Positions 47,710 to 57,496 of a DNA stretch of 57,496 bases are shown here, piece after piece; position 1 is the stretch's first letter; every line of letters starts with the position of its first letter. The stretch lies in the NCBI RefSeq assembly GCF_025766255.1, contig NW_026516860.1, positions 1-57,496 of the forward strand, read 5' to 3'. The translations under genes and the position numbers were made by a program. The stretch comes from Zychaea mexicana. Taxonomy: Eukaryota > Mucoromycota > Mucoromycetes > Mucorales > Lichtheimiaceae. A model generated the notes under the pieces. It saw nothing but the letters and a program-made list of their open reading frames with translations. It was not told where the DNA came from and made no database searches.

Positions 47710-49084
47710 GTGCTCTTGCTGACTTGCTTATAACTTGTTGACTATTGATTGATGAATCGAAACTTCCGCTACCAAGTGTTATAGACTAGGGCCTTGTCTA
47801 TAGGGAATGTTTATCCACGTCAGTAAATGATTCAGGGAATTAAACTATAATAATTAAATATAAGGATAATCAATAGTTATCCTTATATTATTGTTTATAG
47901 TTAATTCCTTAGGGTATAAGAATATAAAAATATTATAATAGTTTAGAATTTTAATTCTTAGATTTTTTAATTATTATAAATGTTTTTAATTCTTAAGAAT
48001 TAATAAAGTTTTGTAAAAACTTTATTGATTCATAGGCAGTGCAACGGTAGTGAGCATTTCCCTCCTCTAGCCGAGGAACACTTGGACGAAGGCTAGCTTG
48101 ACTGTGAAATCCTTAACTAAAATTAATTTACTATTTATAGTAAAATTAATTGTTATGGATTGAGCCTCTCAGTGGAAAAGAGGTTACTTTTTATTTTCCC
48201 AGCCTAGCCAGCCTTTATATATTGCTGGGCCTAATAAGCTTTGTACAACCCAAGCTGGGGCCCAGGTTCCTTGACTAACTGCTACCTAGTCAGCAACATC
48301 TTTAATCCACTGAGTATATTGAGATCTCGGAATCATTATGGTTGCTGGACATGTTGGAGCAAAAGCCTCAACTTCGCCGGTTTGCTGACAATGCAGCAAC
48401 TGGACAGCCTCAATAATAACAGACGAAACATTAGAAGGAGGAGTAGGCTAAATTGTTGACATTGTTCATTTATGATTTCAAAATAGCGGTTTGAAATGGA
48501 GTCGAAGAGGAGAAAAAGGTATAATACAGAAAAGTACTTGTGCAACACACTTAAAAAAGACACTATTCATTCTTTTGAGCCCCACTGAATTGAGTGATCC
48601 TAATATATAATCTCATTTGTGTCATCCTCTATCTACCTTTGCTTTTTTAATGAGACCAGCAGTAGTAGATGATGATGACTGATCGTGAGAGCACACCTTT
48701 TTTACTGCATAAATTGTCCCTGATCCAGCATCTTATATCCATCCATATCCCAAAAGCCATTATCTATTATCCTTTCCCGTTTTCTAATAGCTTGAGTAGT
48801 ATGTGTAAAGTGTGTTGTTGCATGCAGTGGATATCCACCTTGGTTATTATATTTTTTAAAGCGTGCATGTCTACACTAAGATAATAAATGTGTGTAAAGT
48901 AAAAGGCCTCATAAAATACACTGCACAGCCCATTCTACCTCATTACCTACTTTTATTTTTTACCCATCTTACATCTGCAATCCCTCCATTGAAAACTGCT
49001 TGCAATTGGACTGGAGATTTAAATTGGTGTTAAATTCGTTCTTCATTGCTGCTTTTTTTCAGGTACAATTTGAATAATGTTGTT
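47710..49084. other. AT-rich stretch with hairpins, no supported gene
   Basis: 47835-47918 is a foldback. Smaller inverted repeats follow at 48010-48035 and 48118-48155. The minus strand from about 48440 to 48250 is open except for one TAG and could be a scrap of retroelement coding sequence, but I cannot identify it. 48600-49084 holds nothing recognisable. Confidence 0.45.
47835..47918. repeat. 84-bp AT-rich foldback
   Basis: Arms GGAATTAAACTATAATAATT..TATAAGGATAA and TTATCCTTATA..TATAGTTAATTCC pair with a few mismatches around a 7-base loop. Confidence 0.8.
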
Positions 49085-49094
49085 GGGAATTGCT

Positions 49095-49990
49095 AGGGGT
49101 CGCAATTGGATGGGTCGGGTCGGGTCAAGGGTCTGACCTGTCCGTTGACCTACGGGTCAAGAAACCACTGACCCGACCCGACCCGTTCAACCCGATGGGT
49201 CAAAACTCTGGTTGACGGGTCACTACTGATTTTGATTTGGTGACAAAGGAGGTGTCAATCAACCTGAGCTTGAGCACTGGAAGTGCAAAACTACATATAT
49301 ACACAGCTCTCTAAGATGATGGCACGCAAATTCCTAGCAGTGCTAGCAATATCTACGTTTTGTGTGATTATTCTTAAAGGTAAAGGGTTTGTGCCATAAC
49401 AAAAGAAATCGTTTGCGCTCACATGCATTAAAGAAAGCATAATGGTTAAAGTGTGGTTGAAAATCGACTTCCTTTAAATGCCCCTAATCCTTTTCCCTTT
49501 TCCCTTTCTTTTCATTTCTTCCTTCTTCTTTCATTTCTCTTTTCTTAATTCCTTCTACGTCTTTTGTCAAATCTCGTCTCTCACTGCCACTCTCTATTGT
49601 CTATTCTCATTGCACTATTGCTACTTCTTTACTTTGCTACTTCTTTACTACTATTACATATATTGCTTATAGCTTACTTATCTTACACTTTTGAATATAA
49701 AATATGATCCCACAATGAAAAAGAATATAAGTACATTTTATGTTACAGTTCTATAGCAGACATATTGACAACTACATCTTTAATATAATGATCCTTTCCA
49801 ACAAGAAGATTGACTACTTGAATACAAGTACCTCATAGATATCATATGTATACACGGGTCACAACGGGTCAACGGGTCAGGTCAAGGGTTAGACGGGTTG
49901 ACCCGCAGGTCAGAAAAGCATCAACCCGACCCGTTGACCCGTCCTCAACCCGTGGGTCGGTTTTGACCCACGGGTCAGATTGCGACCCCT
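49095..49990 (+). mobile_element. GGGTC foldback MITE, copy 2
   Basis: Same family as 11970-12815. It starts AGGGGTCGCAATTGG and ends GATTGCGACCCCT, with dense GGGTC words at both ends (better preserved here). Flanks are GGGAATTGCT and AGGAATTGCT, matching at 9 of 10 bases. The ~600-bp interior between the foldbacks is homologous to copy 1. No coding frame. Confidence 0.9.
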
Positions 49991-50500
49991 AGGAATTGCT
50001 GGTGCGCGATCAAGGAGAAAAAAGAATAAAGACAAGCTAAAAGAAAAATGACCCACTATAACAAATCATGCTCATTTTCTTACCAGCATCACTGTTTCTA
50101 ACTTTTGACATGGCATTTATGTTCAGATCCTTTGGTAGTCGAGCTTTTTAAAGTTCATTTCGCCTATAAGTAATAAAGAAAAGAAGAAAAAAGTAAATAA
50201 GCCTCGTTTTTTTGTCTATCCCTATTTTTCTACTTTTCTTCTTACTCTATATCATTTTCTTAGACTTTTCCTTTGAACACACTATATAACACGTCACCTT
50301 TATGCTCATTAGATTCGTAGACATCGATTTACCATAAGCAAGTTGTAATGGAGTAATTACAAAGAAAATTGACTTTGAAAAAACAAGAAACTAAATAACC
50401 TGTTCCCTCTCTCCGCCTCCTGCCTGATTTGGGTTTTCTGTCTGCAAAATTCAAGTTTTGCAGCGGAGGCTACATTACCTCCAACACAACGTTTCAAAAT
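49991..50500. other. Intergenic stretch
   Basis: No gene or repeat recognised between the foldback element and the solo LTR. Confidence 0.5.
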
Positions 50501-51446
50501 TGACACGTGTGGTGTTTGGAAAAGGACAAAAGGTAGTATATAAAAAGGGAAAAGGTAGAAAGGGTTCAGAAGAATAGGGTTGATATGCGGTAAAATACAA
50601 ATAGACAGAATTCAGAAAATAAAAAGGAATCAGGGGTATGATGAACGCGAAATACAAATACATAGATACACGATTACAATAACGGCAAGTTCCACTTCCG
50701 ATGTCAATTGTCAATCCACGAATATATGTCTGAAAACGCTTCATCTTTATTTTATCATGGGGTTAATCCCCTTTTATACACCTTGTCAACTGGGCGCGCT
50801 CGGCTGAGAGCGACGCCAGGCACAGAGGACAACGATCTCTATCGGATAGTTTGGACGGAGTAGAAGACGGGAAAATAGGGAAATGGATATAGCAATGTCT
50901 ATACGACGGATGGAACATAAGAGAGGGAGTACGACGGAAATAAGAGGGGCCATGAAATTACAGGGTCATGGTAACAAGGTGAGGGTAACGAGGAAAAAGG
51001 ACAATGGAGAATAATATAAACTGCGCAGGGCAGGTAGCATGAGTACGTGAGAGAGTATAATACGGAAAATAAGGACGGATAGAAATATAAGGGACGGGTC
51101 CCGTTAAAAGAAGCATAAAGAAGAAATAATATTCGGCGCCTATGGCCGGCACGATTTAGAGTTGAAGGAACGTAAAATGACGCGAGAGGAAATGACAGAA
51201 TTATTTTCAGAAAAGAGCTAAGGGAAATAAGAAAAATAAAGGGAACTGACAGAAAGGGAAAAAGAAGTATGATAATCCCCGGATGGGGGGTGCGAGAAGA
51301 ATTGTGGGGAGTTGGGGGGGAACCTGTGGATCGGATGACCATCGCCGGCAGAAAGATCCGCCACCGAAATCGCCCATGATTGGCCGAAGCCAGAATTCGT
51401 TCGTCGGAAATGAATGAGGCCGGAAAGCCCCACGCACTTTGTGTCA
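50501..51446 (-). mobile_element. Solo LTR next to a tRNA gene
   Basis: 946 bp bounded by TGACAC and GTGTCA (perfect 6-bp terminal inverted repeat with TG..CA ends), flanked by AAAT on both sides (50497-50500 and 51447-51450). On the minus strand a GTATAAAAGGGG TATA box is followed about 30 bp later by AAATAAAG, a plausible promoter and polyadenylation signal for an LTR in that orientation. There are no internal retroelement genes, so it is solo. The minus-strand frame at 50899-51447 is an artefact. It lies 9 bp upstream of the tRNA-Ile, as expected for Pol III-targeted retrotransposons. The parent family is unknown. Confidence 0.8.
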
Positions 51447-51455
51447 AAATGTCCA

Positions 51456-51529
51456 GCTCGCTTAGCTCAGCTGGTTAGAGCGTGGTGCTAATAACGCCAA
51501 GGTCAGAGGTTCGATCCCTCTAGTGAGCA
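51456..51529 (+). tRNA. tRNA-Ile (AAT anticodon)
   Basis: A complete 74-nt cloverleaf: acceptor GCTCGCT/AGTGAGC, D arm with TTAGCTCAGCTGGTTAGAGC, anticodon stem TGGTG/CGCCA around loop CTAATAA (anticodon AAT), T arm CAGAGG..CCTCT with GTTCGATCC, discriminator A. No intron. A run of seven T residues at 51557 can serve as terminator. It looks functional. Confidence 0.97.
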
Positions 51530-51890
51530 GACCCCATTGAAAAATAACATGAGAATTTTTTTGTAATATTGTCGTAGCCAGAAATGGCTGGTAATGCCTT
51601 TTACCTTTTTGGTTCTCTTGCCCCGTTTAGTAGAACACTTCTTTAGTCACACAATCCGCAGCTATGACTTCTTCCTCTTGTCGCACAGTTGAGCATTACA
51701 TCATTACTCAGTAAACACTGCTGCGCAGCTACTCTTTGTCATTGTTATTAACATAGTTGTATATTATATTATTATCCATCATTACCGCAGTAGCTTAGAC
51801 AAAACATATAAGTATCCCTCCTCATCGCAAACAATAAACAGTATCAATCATCTTCTCTTTATTGTTTTGTTCCCCTTTTGTTCCTCTCTC

Positions 51891-51980
51891 TTCTCATTGG
51901 CTACGGACTGATCCACCAAAAAGTGACACGACAATATTGTTAAGTTGCTTTTTAGCAGGTGAATCTGTAGCCAATGAGAA
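51891..51980. repeat. 90-bp foldback (MITE-like)
   Basis: TTCTCATTGGCTACGGA and TCTGTAGCCAATGAGAA pair around a ~45-base centre, with CCACC/GGTG continuing the stem. No clear target duplication. Confidence 0.7.
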
Positions 51981-52106
51981 AGGATAACAACAAAGGGTAA
52001 TCAGAGGATAGAGAGTTGTTAAAAGATATTTTTTATTGCTAGTAATAGTGTGGTTATTTATAACCTTTTTCTAATAAACTACCTCAGTACTTACCCTATG
52101 ATACAA

Positions 52107-52225
52107 CTAGGGGTCAGGTTGGGTCAGGGGTCTGACCTGTTGACCTATGGGTCAAGAAAACACTGACATGGCCCGAACCATTCAACCCAACGGGTCAAGA
52201 CTGATTTTGATATTATAGCATTTTG
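52107..52225 (+). repeat. Partial GGGTC-family fragment
   Basis: CTAGGGGTCAGGTTGGGTCA followed by GGGTCTGACCTGTTGACC and CAACGGGTCAAGACTGATTTTG resembles the first ~150 bp of the GGGTC foldback elements; the rest of the element is absent. Confidence 0.7.
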
Positions 52226-53048
52226 TGTTTGAAACTATAAAATTTCTAGGGGGTGTAATATAGAGATGAACACTGGTGCGAAATACTGTATTTGATTGGT
52301 TGGAGAATAGAAATGATTCGTGATAAACAGACTCTCCCTAGTGAGAAATTAAGGGCGTCTAATAGCTCACTTCCTTTTTTTCCATGGGCGATGGACGCTG
52401 TCTAAGAATGCATCAGGCTTATTTTCATAGTATGAATCAATCTTATATTCATCACGACAAAATTTCATTAAACATAGGTCTTACCTCACGGCTAACTTCC
52501 TTTTCCCAGTGGGCGACGGAGGGCATTCAACAGCGCACTGTGCTTGCTTCCCCAACACCAATCGAGCTTTTTCATCCATAACAACAAGACATTCAATGAA
52601 CAGTGTGACATGTTCTACTAGTACGCAGCCAATTTTTAGAGCTTCAAAATCTATTTTGTGACAAGGCTTTCTGAATCTACAGTGGATCAATTCCTTCCTT
52701 CATCTCATTCTTTTTTTTTCGTCCAACAGGTAAACTCGCATTGCTGGCCATACCAGCTGTACTGCCATAGTTCAAGCATGAAGACTGAAAATTCTAGCAA
52801 GTGCATTTTTGCCACAGGTATCTAGACTCTTCAAAGGGCATCATTTTTACTTGAATATAATATTTATTGCACAGAGAAAAAAAAGTTTGGCATAAGTATA
52901 ACTAGTGTAGAAGGACAGGTGCATAGTGAAAGAGTGGAATGGAAAAAAATAAGTTGACATAGGTACGACTAGTGTGCATGAAGAAAGAAGTGGAAAAGGA
53001 GGGCATAAAAAAGGAGTGTAATGGGTACAGAAAAACATAATAGCATTC

Positions 53049-54417
53049 CTACTGGATTTGCTCTTTTGCTAAGCAGCGATCGATATACGACTTGGCTTCG
53101 CTCACCCAACGAATACATTCTGCAGCTGTGATCGTCTCCGCGGCTTCCTTAATATGGCTTGCCAAGCTATCTTCATCCGTCAAAGGCGTTCGTCGTATGC
53201 GCGATTGGATGGCCTCCCAACATAGACGGCACGGGTCAAGGAACATAGAATTGTTGGGCATGTAAAGTGGGAAATGGCCTGCATTCCGCACCGCGTTCAC
53301 AAACGGCCTTTCCCGGAACAAGTGTCTGTTTGCCATGACAACACCACATCGAAACTCGCCTTAACTGATGGTTTTGAAAACCTCACTGGTAAACTGGATT
53401 AAGTGGTCCGGAGCAGTGCCTTTTGCCTTGCCGACCTTCTCCATCTGTCGCTGCTTCCTTTGAGCTTCAGCCACCATTGCCTCTTGGGAAACGGCCAAAA
53501 CACCCCCTGCAGTGAGGCACAAGAAGATGTTCAAATCGTAGGATTTGGCCTCAGACCTTGTTGTGCGTGCTTCAACGACCAAGGTCTCCGACATGACAAC
53601 CGCTCCTTCGCTGATGAACATGCAGCCTTCGATGTAGTCTAGACTACGGGACATCAGCTCACCGGCAAACTTGCTACGACTTTCCAGAATATCGCTGGTG
53701 GCGGTGTAGGGAGGGACTGCTGGTAGTACAAGCGTGAATGCAACTGTTTGCTGGATTTGCTCCTTGACAGTTTTTTGACTAATTTTTAAACCTTTTAAAT
53801 TTGTAGTATTAGTATGATAAAACGAGTATTCAAGTCATGTTGCATGTTGTAATAAATAGCTCACCTTCTAGTTGCTGGCACAGATCATCCTACGCATCCT
53901 TGACCTTTACGACGTTCGCATTTTGGTCAGCTACGCTTTTGACGTAGAGATCCACGATTTGCCTTTGTTCATCGGTGAGGTCGATCTTGCGCAGTCTCTT
54001 TATCTGGTTCTTGGCCTTATAACCTGGAGTCAGACTGCTGTCTTCTTTGTGTTGCTTGTACAACTGATGGGCGCACGAATTACTGATGTTGGTCAATTCG
54101 GCTGCTTTTCGCACAGACAGCCTCTTATACTCCACTAAACCGATCATCTTTGCCACCTGATGAGGAGTATACTTGATCAACGTCCACACATAGTCAGCCA
54201 GTGCAATAGGTTCGAATGTTAAATCGTAGTCGTCGCTATTATCGCTGCGTGAGATGTCGTCAACAGCCATGGTGTTCTGGCCATTGCCATTGGTGCAGTC
54301 AATATCAATAGCAATATTTTGTGCATCGTCACCAGAGGTCGAGGTGGTAGCACTGGCTTCGCACAGATAGGTGTTTTTGCTGACTTCGTAGTAGTAGTAG
54401 AAAGTGGTAGAGATCAT
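53049..54417 (-). pseudogene. Tc1/IS630-like (DDE_3) transposase with all catalytic acids replaced
   Basis: Two exons on the minus strand, 54417-53865 and 53791-53049, around a 73-bp intron. Exon 1 has a Ser/Asp-rich leader and a helix-turn-helix region (VAKMIGLVEYKRLSVRKAAEL..CAHQLYK). Exon 2 follows the DDE_3 fold: LKISQKTVKEQI, a GCMFISEGAVVMSE segment where families read FIDE, VVMANRHLF where they read VMDN, and NNSMFLDPCRLCWEAIQSRI where they read NPIE..W. All three catalytic acidic positions are therefore changed. The C-terminal RRTPLTDEDSLASHI..ITAAECIRWVSEA block is well kept. In-frame TAG (53890-53892) and TAA (53361-53363) interrupt it, but there is no frameshift. Family expectations are from memory. 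Confidence 0.75.
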
Positions 54418-54701
54418 GTTTAATGAAATGGGATGCTGTTGATAGATTATCTTAGTAAATCAATAAAATCTACTGCGTTTATATATGTTCTGGAAACGTG
54501 TTTGCGTATACATCATGAATATTGTGCTCATATAGTGCATCTATCATTGAGATTTACATATTGGTAGAGTGTCTGTGCTCTACTGTACAGCTTGATACCA
54601 CGGTTTTACGTCACAAAGTCTACGATTATAGTAAGCACATTATTCCATGCAAAAGAAGAATTAAACAAGTTTTGGCATCACAGATATTAAGTGCAGATTT
54701 A

Positions 54702-55079
54702 TTAAAAACTAAAATTACGCGGATTGGATAAATGCAAATTTTGAAATCGAACAGAAATAGCTGCATTGCTGTCATGCTCTGGGAAATTTTGTTTTTGTTG
54801 GTGCCGATATTGCTGCTCAAGCTCCAAAAGGAACCTGTGCCGTCTGTGCCATGTCCAATGCACCATGGCTGTGGACACTTTAATGTATTCGGCTATGCTG
54901 TTCATTGTGTGCCCAGCCTGATACAAATGTATCATCATTCCCCTTTCTTCCAAAGAGCTTACCCTGCAACGGCGGTGTGGAGTACCTAGGGGCGCTTGTT
55001 GCCTTTCTGGTAGGCGGCCTGTGTAGTCGAACCTTCGTCGGGCATCCCAATCATCGAGAACACCCGGGTTGTCCCACAT
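54702..55079 (-). pseudogene. Helix-turn-helix protein fragment, probably transposase-derived
   Basis: Minus-strand frame with an acidic/aromatic start and SSLEERGMMIHLYQAGHTM followed by NSIAEYIKVSTAMVH, a good homeodomain-like helix-turn-helix, then an Arg/His/Gln-rich tail. The frame stays open upstream to about 55107, where TTAATAAG could be a splice acceptor, so an earlier exon is likely. No catalytic domain is present. It may be the DNA-binding part of a Tc1-type transposase, or of another element; not identified further. Confidence 0.45.
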
Positions 55080-55126
55080 ATACTCCTCACGCAGCTCTAG
55101 GTATCCTTATTAATAAATGCAGTTAA

Positions 55127-56169
55127 TATCACCTGGCTAATTAGAGTAATAACAAAAGTATATGTAGCGCTACAATCATACTCTGCATAGTTGGGTCGTT
55201 CAATATGCGTTCCATGATATGTTTACTGGTTACTTGACGGTAGGTAAGGACGAAGATTATGTTGGTGATATATAGCGACAAAGAAATAAGCGTATGGATA
55301 ATGTAAAACATTTAACGGGCTTGAATGATTAAATTTGCCAGATTTTTATATCGAAATTGCATAAAACACGGCAAGATTTCTTAATGTGAGGTTCCTTAAT
55401 ATATTACGAGCTGACGATGCGACATCAGAAACAGCGCTAACGGACACTCTGTACTACTAATGGGAAGCTTACAAGGGCATTGTCTGTACGACGATACGTG
55501 TGGTTGCGCCTCATACTGTGCATAGGAGAGATCGATGATTTCGTCAAAAGGAAATTGGATCGCAGATAGTATAGCAAAAAAAATATAATAGGTATGTAGT
55601 TATGTAAAAATGTTATCTGAAATCATATTAAACTGTATGCAGTAAATACTCGTCGCATGGTCGATCCATCTGTTATGATCGATAAAGAAGTTTTCTGGTT
55701 ATATACGTTCTCCTTGAATGGTGGCTACTGTATTGGCATCAGTCGAATATGAAGTTGGTTTTGTTATCTATGATACAGCAGCGAATGTATTGGAGCACTA
55801 TCTAATTTTAATATTATTGAGCTTAAAATAGCTATTAGGTCGGAAAGATACATGCAACCATGGTCTTCTGTTATTATAACATGCTGTCAAAACGAATTAC
55901 AGCAGCAAAGCTCCATGTGGTACTCTGTTGTGTGCTACGAAATAAATCAGGGAACTAGATCGTATAGAAAACTCCATGCAGCCCAAAAAACATTGAGCTA
56001 ATCTAAAAGGGGCTAAATGAAGTAAGAATAGCTATAGAATGAGCGAGCATAACGTTGAATGAATGAAAAAACACGACGAATGAATAGATATAACGAATAA
56101 CCATAATAATAGAAGCATACATGATCGATGGAACAAGCATCATAATAGTAGTAAAGCAAACGTTGTAGT
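55127..56169. other. AT-rich stretch, nothing recognised
   Basis: No splice-supported exon, tRNA or repeat could be identified; open frames are short and low-complexity. Confidence 0.5.
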
Positions 56170-56395
56170 AAGCAAATCAAACAAATAAAACGAACGTGGC
56201 AAGCAAATCTAACGAATGAAACGAACGTGGAGAGCAAATCTAACAAATGAAACGAACGTGGCAAGCAAATCTAACAAATGAAACGAATGTGGCGAGCAAA
56301 TCTAACAAATGAAACGAATATGGCAAGCAAATCTAACGAATGATATGAATGTGGCGAGCGAATCTAACGAATTTAATGATCATGGCAAGCAAGCA
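56170..56395 (+). repeat. ~31-bp minisatellite, about seven units
   Basis: Repeats of GCAAATCTAACAAATGAAAC and GAACGTGGC with GAATGTGGC, GAATATGGC and CGAATGATATG variants. Confidence 0.9.
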
Positions 56396-57496
56396 TTACA
56401 AAATGTAACATACACAGGGGTCAAACATAGCTAATGAAACGCAATAGTAAAAGGAGAGAATGAAGCTAGCAAATGTAATAAACTGTTTAGCAAATAATTA
56501 AAAAGCGAAATGAACAGAACGAATGCGTGATCCAATATATTAAACGAGTGAGCACATATATCAAAACGAATGCAACAGATAGTCTGTACAGATAGTCTTT
56601 TTTAGGAAAAGAATGAACTTAACTAACAGATGTATAAACCATTCGTACAGAGCGAATAAATTAATAAAACGAAATCATTGATCCGACAAACATAATGCAT
56701 AAATGGTGCGCCATGCAAATATTATAACATGCAATTATATGTATACTAGCAGAAAATCTATTATGCAAACGATTCAAATCTCCTTTACAGAAGCAGGACT
56801 ATCGTTTTGCACAGAGAAATTAACCTAAAAGGGAAACAAAAAAAATGAACAGAACAGAGAGAGAAGAATAATGTAAGGTGCGGACAGGAACAAGACAAGA
56901 CAAGGACAGAAAGACCGGACGAGAATGTGCTAGGTGCTTTCAGCAAGAACAGGACAAGACAAGAAGGAAACCTGGAGGTAGGAGAGCAGATGATGAGAGA
57001 AGATATAAGGAACAAGGTATAGGATGGAAACAAGATATCTGACTGATGTTTTATTATTCAAAGACTATGGTGTTTATATATCTTTTACTATGGAATTTAA
57101 TAATGCGAATAAACGGAAAGATTGGTATTAGGGTTGATAATTCGGACGATGATGATGGATGATATTGTTACTTGGGGATTTAATAAGTGATCATCGAGGT
57201 TGAGGGTGATCACTTAGTAGAGGTCGAGGAATGTTCATAACAAATAATCTTTTAAATAGATATACATATCGAAATAAATCGCCATATTGGACGTACTGGC
57301 ATATAAAATTATAGTTCAAATGCATTCTAAGCAAACTACATAATAGCCTACAGTTGCACAGAGCGAACTGGCATAGAAAGAACACATACAAAAAAGGAGA
57401 AGTGAACAGTCCACTAGTGACTGACATTTGCCAAAAGAAAGGTATACTGATGACAAGAGGGTAATAAATAGAATCTGCTCAACGAGCATATCGATC
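56396..57496. other. AT- and purine-rich window end
   Basis: No gene identified. 56840-57010 is purine-rich (ACAAGACAAGACAAGG-type words). 57188-57214 has GTGATCATCGAGG..GGTGATCAC, a short imperfect inverted repeat. Confidence 0.45.

Larger units (their letters stand above)
51530..53048. other. Stretch without a supported gene
   Basis: Contains a foldback at 51891-51980, a GGGTC-family scrap at 52107-52225, and a diverged pair CTTCCTTTTTTTCCATGGGCGA (52370) and CTTCCTTTTCCCAGTGGGCGA (52496). Otherwise nothing recognised. Confidence 0.5.

Noticed and set aside
50899..51447. 182-codon minus-strand ORF upstream of the tRNA
   Set aside because: It falls almost exactly within the solo LTR, has no recognisable domain, and is low-complexity, hydrophobic and Ser/Pro-rich.
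23938..54417. Stop-codon reassignment (UAG read as Gln), suggested by repeated in-frame TAG at plausible Gln positions
   Set aside because: Likely true ends of genes also use TAG (25069, 34008, 53049), followed by UTR-like sequence, and in-frame TAG is far rarer than CAG/CAA in the same proteins. Decay by C-to-T is simpler. A suppressor tRNA search would settle it.

Overview
The window looks like repeat-rich nuclear DNA of a filamentous fungus. Most real genes are split by short introns (about 50-90 bp) with GT..AG ends, and almost every recognisable protein belongs to a eukaryotic transposable element. An early-diverging (Mucoromycota-type) fungus is my best guess from the transposase families; this is inference, since no housekeeping protein gene is visible. 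Only one intact RNA gene is clear, a tRNA-Ile.

Layout. 1-7096 and 14290-20690 are two near-identical direct copies of a composite non-coding repeat, about 14.3 kb apart. Each holds several modules, including arrays of ~200-bp units; related arrays lie at 13690-14240, 21200-21800 and 22795-23410. Between the copies lie a pyrimidine-rich satellite, an unrecognised six-exon minus-strand gene (9742-11122), an 846-bp foldback element with a 10-bp target duplication, and a tRNA-like sequence. 23938-25071 is an unrecognised five-exon gene. 25841-34010 is a large gene of about 1,700 codons. It joins a C2H2 zinc-finger region (OrsD-like), a middle domain carrying the R..K..R-H..GH..Y signature of tyrosine recombinases, a complete RecQ-type helicase and a Cys-rich tail. 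It is broken by in-frame stops, frameshifts and one large insertion.

That insertion (30985-33191) is the most unusual object here. It is very AT-rich and 2,207 bp long, with two 601-bp direct terminal repeats, a 4-bp target duplication and strings of hairpins. It encodes one 172-residue protein that resembles a small conserved protein of nucleocytoplasmic large DNA viruses. Removing it in silico rejoins the helicase frame exactly.

Downstream are a 170-bp satellite (34221-35115), a small minisatellite-bearing element (35126-35553), a second satellite (36840-38165) and a hairpin MITE (38608-38859). Next come PIF/Harbinger remnants (40222-41919), a 5.6-kb Mutator-like element with ~1.25-kb inverted repeats (41929-47489), a Ty3/gypsy scrap and another GGGTC foldback element (49095-49990). 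A solo LTR sits 9 bp upstream of the tRNA-Ile (50501-51446), followed by a Tc1/IS630-like transposase that has lost its catalytic acids (53049-54417). The last 2 kb are mostly featureless AT-rich DNA.

The genes do not form a pathway; the region is a nested graveyard of mobile elements. Coding-strand C-to-T changes can explain all eight in-frame stops noted, which hints at a directional mutation process. Exon boundaries were placed by eye from splice consensus and frame continuity; no searches were run.
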